From positions 1 to 10,453 of the forward strand of contig PFUQ01000225.1 in NCBI GenBank assembly GCA_002790175.1: a DNA stretch of 10,453 nucleotides, written 5' to 3'. The position numbers and the translations under genes are program-made. The number at the start of each line of letters is the position of its first letter. The stretch's first letter is position 1. Under the pieces are notes generated by a model that saw only the letters and a program-made list of their open reading frames with translations, did not search any database and was not told the origin of the DNA. This DNA comes from Flavobacteriales bacterium CG_4_9_14_3_um_filter_32_8 (lineage in GTDB: Bacteria; Bacteroidota; Bacteroidia; Flavobacteriales_E; Vicingaceae). Positions 7,662 to 10,453 of this stretch are shown in pieces.

Positions 7662-8927
7662 ATGAAAAAATCAATTACTTTTTTACTTTTTCAGTTTCTC
7701 TTTCACTGCTCAGTTTTTTCTCAAGACATCACTTACGCCAGAAATGTAATTGATACGTTAACATCCAGTTTTTTTAATGGTAGAGGAGTTGTTAATGAAG
7801 GAGAAAAAAAGGCTGCAAATTATCTTGCAAATGAATATCAAAAATTGGGATTGAAACAATTTGATGCTACCTATTTTCAAACTTTTACTTACCCAATCAA
7901 CACCTTTCTTGGTGAGCTTTCTGTTAGTTTTGAAGAAACAAAATTAATTGCAGGAAAAGATTATCTAGTGGATGCAAAATCGGGTAGTTTAGCTGGCACT
8001 TTTAAGTTGGTTTGGTACAATAAAGACAATGTGCCATCCAAAAAAGAATTAAAAAAATTGGCACACATCAATTTTTTCTCCAATAAATTTATAGTGATAG
8101 ATGATGAAGGAGTTGAAAAAGGAAATGAGCTATTTGAATTGCTCAAAATCAATGTTTTTGGAGCTGCTGGAATTATAAAGTTAGAAAATAAAAAACTTAC
8201 ACAAGGCTTATCCTCTACCTATCATGATTTTGCCATTTTAAGAATTAAACGAGAAAGCATCCACAGAGATTATCTATCCATTACGGTTGAAATAAATCAA
8301 AAACTAGAAAGCAAATATCAATCGCAAAATGTAATAGGATATGTGGAAGGAACAGAATTTTCAGATTCATTTATAGTTGTCTCCGCTCATTACGACCACT
8401 TAGGGGCAATGGGAAATGATGTTTTTTTCCCAGGAGCTAATGACAATGCAAGCGGAGTCGCCATGTTATTAAATTTAGCTTATCATTACACCCATAAAGA
8501 CCCTCCAAAAAAAACAGTGGTTTTTATCGCTTTTGGTGCTGAGGAAGCTGGAATATTGGGCTCAAAATTTTTTGTAGAACATCCTACTTTCTCCTTAACA
8601 AAAATCAATTTTGTGATGAATTTAGATTTGTTGGGAACAGGAGATGACGGAGTGATGATTGTTAACGGGGCTATTTTACCCCAACAGTTCGAAATGCTTG
8701 AAAAAATTAATGCCGAAAACAACTATGTTACAGCAATTAAAAAAAGAGGAAAAGCTGCTAATAGCGACCATTATTGGTTTACAGAAAAAGGAGTTCCTGC
8801 TTTTTTTATGTACACCATGGGAGGAATTACAGCTTATCATGATGTTGATGATGTTGCCAAAACTTTACCTTTAACAAAATTCGAAGATTGTTTTCGCTTA
8901 ATCCGTGATTTTTTAGATGAATTGTAA
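7662..8927 (+). CDS. Exported M28-family zinc metallopeptidase
   Basis: 421 residues. Residues 1-20 are a signal peptide (MKKSITFLLFQFLF..., cut near SVFS|QD), so the enzyme acts in the periplasm or outside. No C-terminal T9SS sorting domain is present. The catalytic domain, about 222-421, has the co-catalytic two-zinc set of M28: H243 and D245 in SAHYDHLG, bridging D261 in PGANDNASGV, general base E294 with zinc ligand E295 in AFGAEEAGILGS, D322 in MNLDLLG, and H393 in AYHDVDD. Residues 105-220 form an insert at the position where a PA domain often sits, but I cannot assign it. The family comprises aminopeptidases and carboxypeptidases; which activity this one has cannot be read from sequence. 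It starts 2 bp after the preceding gene; the only purine-rich stretch upstream is the AGG ending at 7650. Confidence 0.93.
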   Translation: MKKSITFLLFQFLFHCSVFSQDITYARNVIDTLTSSFFNGRGVVNEGEKKAANYLANEYQKLGLKQFDATYFQTFTYPINTFLGELSVSFEETKLIAGKDYLVDAKSGSLAGTFKLVWYNKDNVPSKKELKKLAHINFFSNKFIVIDDEGVEKGNELFELLKINVFGAAGIIKLENKKLTQGLSSTYHDFAILRIKRESIHRDYLSITVEINQKLESKYQSQNVIGYVEGTEFSDSFIVVSAHYDHLGAMGNDVFFPGANDNASGVAMLLNLAYHYTHKDPPKKTVVFIAFGAEEAGILGSKFFVEHPTFSLTKINFVMNLDLLGTGDDGVMIVNGAILPQQFEMLEKINAENNYVTAIKKRGKAANSDHYWFTEKGVPAFFMYTMGGITAYHDVDDVAKTLPLTKFEDCFRLIRDFLDEL

Positions 8928-8935
8928 TACTTTTG
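8928..8935 (+). promoter_or_regulatory. Candidate -7 promoter box just before the thioesterase start
   Basis: TACTTTTG is an exact match to the Bacteroidota -7 consensus TAnnTTTG and begins 12 bp before the ATG. Transcription would then start at or next to the ATG, giving a nearly leaderless mRNA. No clear TTTG is found about 19 bp upstream, so the match may be chance. Confidence 0.25.
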
Positions 8936-8939
8936 ACCT

Positions 8940-9449
8940 ATGAAAACAAAAACTGCAGAATCGACCAAAGCAATAATGACAGAAATCGTTTTACCTAACG
9001 ATACCAATACATTAGGAAATTTAATGGGAGGAAGATTGCTTCATTTAATGGATATTTGTTCTGCTATTTCTTCGCATCGTTGTTGCAACAGAACAGTAGT
9101 AACTGCATCTGTAAATAATGTGTCTTTTACTCATCCTATAAAATTGGGTGATATTATTACCTTAGAATCTAAAGTAACTCGTTCTTTTAATTCTTCGATG
9201 GAAGTGTTTATACAGGTTTTTGTTGAAGACCACCGAACAGGCGAAAAAACGTTGAGCAATAATGCCTACTACACCTTTGTTGCTGTAGATCAAATTGGAA
9301 CTCCTATTGAAGTGCCTCAAGTAGCACCCGAAACAGAAGACGAAATAAAGGCATTTGAAGGAGCTCTACGCAGAAGACAATTGAGTTTAATATTGGCAGG
9401 AAAAATGAAACCTGGTGATGCAACTGAGTTGAAAAAGTTGTTTGCTTAG
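8940..9449 (+). CDS. Acyl-CoA thioesterase, hot-dog fold (BACH/YciA-like)
   Basis: Hydrolyses acyl-CoA to free fatty acid and CoA; cytoplasmic, no signal peptide. 169 residues, normal for a single hot-dog subunit, which forms dimers or hexamers in this family. TEIVLPNDTNTLGNLMGGRL (14-33) followed by LHLMD is the family's signature helix region, with D38 at the position of the usual catalytic acid and N23 just before the conserved G-N-x-M-G-G. ASVNNVSFTHPIKLGDIITL is the next conserved strand pair, and NNAYYTFVAVD closes the fold. A charged tail (EIKAFEGALRRRQ) follows. The gene starts 12 bp after the M28 stop and has no Shine-Dalgarno sequence. It ends 8 bp before the convergent gene at 9458. 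Chain-length preference cannot be told. Confidence 0.93.
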   Translation: MKTKTAESTKAIMTEIVLPNDTNTLGNLMGGRLLHLMDICSAISSHRCCNRTVVTASVNNVSFTHPIKLGDIITLESKVTRSFNSSMEVFIQVFVEDHRTGEKTLSNNAYYTFVAVDQIGTPIEVPQVAPETEDEIKAFEGALRRRQLSLILAGKMKPGDATELKKLFA

Positions 9450-9457
9450 AAGTTGGT

Positions 9458-9868
9458 TCAAAATTGTTTGTTAGCTATTCCTAGTTTTTTAATTTCAAAC
9501 CACATCAATTTTTCATATTCTTTGAATGATTTCCAATTGGTTAGTTTGCCCATTATTGAAGGATAATTTTTTTGGGCAATTAAAAAGTAGAAATTAATTT
9601 CATCTCCTCCAAATTCATAACCATCATAAATATAATTTTCTTTACCAATAATTGCTGTTAGTTCTTGTACAAGATTTGGCATAAATCCATAAAAACCAGC
9701 ATCTTTTATTCTGTCAACCAACTCACCAGTTTGTAATTCTTTTTCTTGATTTAAACTTAAAAAATCATCACCAACATAATATTCCTTTTTTATAGACTCA
9801 TTAAAATGAATACATTGATAAACAGACGCTATCCCATCTTTTTCAACAAGTTGACATAGTTCACCCAT
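9458..9868 (-). CDS. Protein of unknown function next to a restriction-modification remnant
   Basis: 136 residues, not recognised. There is no signal peptide or membrane segment. The composition is acidic and aromatic: YYVGDDFLSLNQEKELQTGE at about 30-49, AGFYGFMPNLVQELTAIIGK, then YDGYEFGGDEINFYFLIAQK and a Trp-rich, Lys-rich end (NWKSFKEYEKLMWFEIKKLG). The look is that of a small globular soluble protein. The ATG at 9868 lies 7 bp after the stop of the HsdM remnant on the same strand, so it was probably cotranscribed with hsdM as an accessory gene of a type I locus. That link is inferred from position only. It converges on the thioesterase gene with an 8-bp gap. Confidence 0.7.
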   Translation of the reverse strand: MGELCQLVEKDGIASVYQCIHFNESIKKEYYVGDDFLSLNQEKELQTGELVDRIKDAGFYGFMPNLVQELTAIIGKENYIYDGYEFGGDEINFYFLIAQKNYPSIMGKLTNWKSFKEYEKLMWFEIKKLGIANKQF

Positions 9869-9875
9869 GGAATAA

Positions 9876-10046
9876 TTATTTCTTGTTTAATGCTACCATT
9901 ATCTCCCTAAAACTTTCTAATCCAGCTTCTAAATTTTCAATGATGTCGTTTGCTAATACATCGGGGTCGGGCAAGTTATCAAGGTCTGCCAATGATTTGT
10001 CTTTGAGCCAAGAGATGTCTAAACTGGTTTTATCTCTTGCAATGAT
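9876..10046 (-). pseudogene. hsdM: C-terminal remnant of a type I restriction-modification DNA methyltransferase (HsdM)
   Basis: The last ~55 residues read IIARDKTSLDISWLKDKS, then LADLDNLPDPDVLANDIIEN and LEAGLESFREIMVALNKK before TAA. From memory, the pattern RDK-SLDI-WLKD-SL-D-NLPDPDVLA-EI-E-LEA-L--F is the C-terminal tail of HsdM subunits. A full HsdM is about 500 residues with an SAM-binding domain and an NPPF/NPPY motif, none of which is present here. The frame runs on upstream to a TTG at 10088, but that part (LDKESEFIIMCLN) is the out-of-frame reading of another gene fragment. It is therefore a 3' scar, not a functional methyltransferase. No hsdR or hsdS is visible in the window. Confidence 0.65.
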
Positions 10047-10272
10047 TATATTTAGGCACATGATGATGAATTCGGATTCTTTGTCCAAGTATAGGAATAA
10101 TGCTATATGGCTCTATAGAAATTATATCTGTCGGGTCGAAAATAAATTTTCCAAGTATTGTTTCATTTAATTCTAATTTGTTTTCATCTACAGTCAACTT
10201 AGCAAATGGACAAGTAGCGTTTATTAAACCAATCCTCGCTCCTCCTGTAATTTTAATTTGTCCATAATTAAC
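10030..10272 (-). pseudogene. 5' fragment of a small conserved-looking protein, without start codon, truncated at a junction
   Basis: An open frame of 80 codons begins right after a TAG (10273-10275) and has no ATG before residue 80. It reads VNYGQIKITGGARIGLINAT, then CPFAKLTVDENKLELNETIL, GKFIFDPTDIISIEPYSIIP and ILGQRIRIHHHVPKYN. The alternating beta-strand pattern and coherent composition look truly coding. From memory it resembles small uncharacterised Bacteroidota proteins that start M-xYG-xIKI-xGG and continue with a IIFW-type strand after the KYN region. Here the continuation is replaced by HsdM tail sequence in another frame, and the reading ends four codons later (HCKR, stop). The first codon, GTT, stands where an ATG would be expected. 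Function unknown. Confidence 0.5.
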
Positions 10273-10280
10273 CTATACGT

Positions 10281-10418
10281 TCAATCCAAATGTAACAAAT
10301 CAATCGGACTTTTTATCACTTTAATGTTATTAATTGCAGCTTGGTCATTTCTGTCATCAAACAAGCAGAATGTGTGAATGTTGTAACTCCTTTTTAAAGT
10401 TATGCAACATTTATGAGG
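10281..10418 (-). pseudogene. Possible coding scrap upstream of the truncated fragment
   Basis: A stop-bounded frame of 45 codons without ATG contains NIHTFCLFDDRNDQAAINNI followed by KVIKSPIDLLHLD and TGA. The second half is protein-like (strand, DDRND turn, helix, strand). In another frame, an ATG near 10410 gives MLHNFKKELQHSHILLV and a stop, so one small frameshift could link the two. I do not recognise the family. The stretch 10273-10453 contains no other supportable gene; it may be the decayed end of a further gene or part of the same rearrangement. Confidence 0.25.
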
Positions 10419-10453
10419 TTAAAACTGTTCATCTTTATCTAGTAATAATTCGA

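Noticed and set aside
7662..7721. Lipoprotein signal in the M28 peptidase (Cys16 in LFHCS)
   Set aside because: The residues before Cys16 (LFH) do not fit a lipobox, and the signal ends more naturally at SVFS|QD.
9883..10170. Plus-strand open frame of 95 codons opposite the hsdM remnant
   Set aside because: No recognisable pattern; the opposite strand carries convincing HsdM-tail and small-protein readings over the same bases.

Overview
The window is AT-rich DNA from a member of the Bacteroidota, most likely of the Flavobacteriales type. The evidence is a very large secreted protein ending in a type IX secretion (T9SS) sorting domain, ATG starts without Shine-Dalgarno sequences, and the neighbouring pair tdk-alr. 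No replication, phage, CRISPR, tRNA or rRNA feature was seen.

Layout. Positions 1-5207 (minus) are one open reading frame for a multidomain T9SS cargo protein. Its C-terminus runs off the left edge, and 1,735 residues are visible. It consists of a signal peptide, a PPC-like N-terminal domain, five cysteine-bearing fibronectin type III (FN3) modules, a parallel beta-helix, two MAM-like jelly rolls, a GEVED-like domain, an Ig-like stretch and the start of a type A sorting domain. Positions 5307-7011 (minus) hold a compact tdk-alr operon (thymidine kinase, alanine racemase) whose genes overlap by 8 nt. A 99-bp gap separates it from a divergent plus-strand set at 7111-9449: a conserved-looking protein of unknown function, an exported M28 zinc peptidase 2 bp downstream, and a hot-dog acyl-CoA thioesterase 12 bp further on. 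These are ordinary chromosomal genes with no obvious shared pathway.

Positions 9458-10453 (minus) look decayed or rearranged. A 136-codon gene of unknown function sits 7 bp downstream of what reads as only the last ~55 residues of a type I restriction-modification methyltransferase (HsdM). At about 10045 that tail is joined directly to the first ~75 residues of an unrelated small protein that has no start codon. A further coding-like scrap lies upstream. Two readings remain: a restriction locus lost by deletion, or an assembly join near a contig end.

I found no clear new multi-gene system. The most informative items are the HsdM scar and its junction, and the strictly spaced cysteines and near-identical DNA of the FN3 modules in the giant secreted protein.
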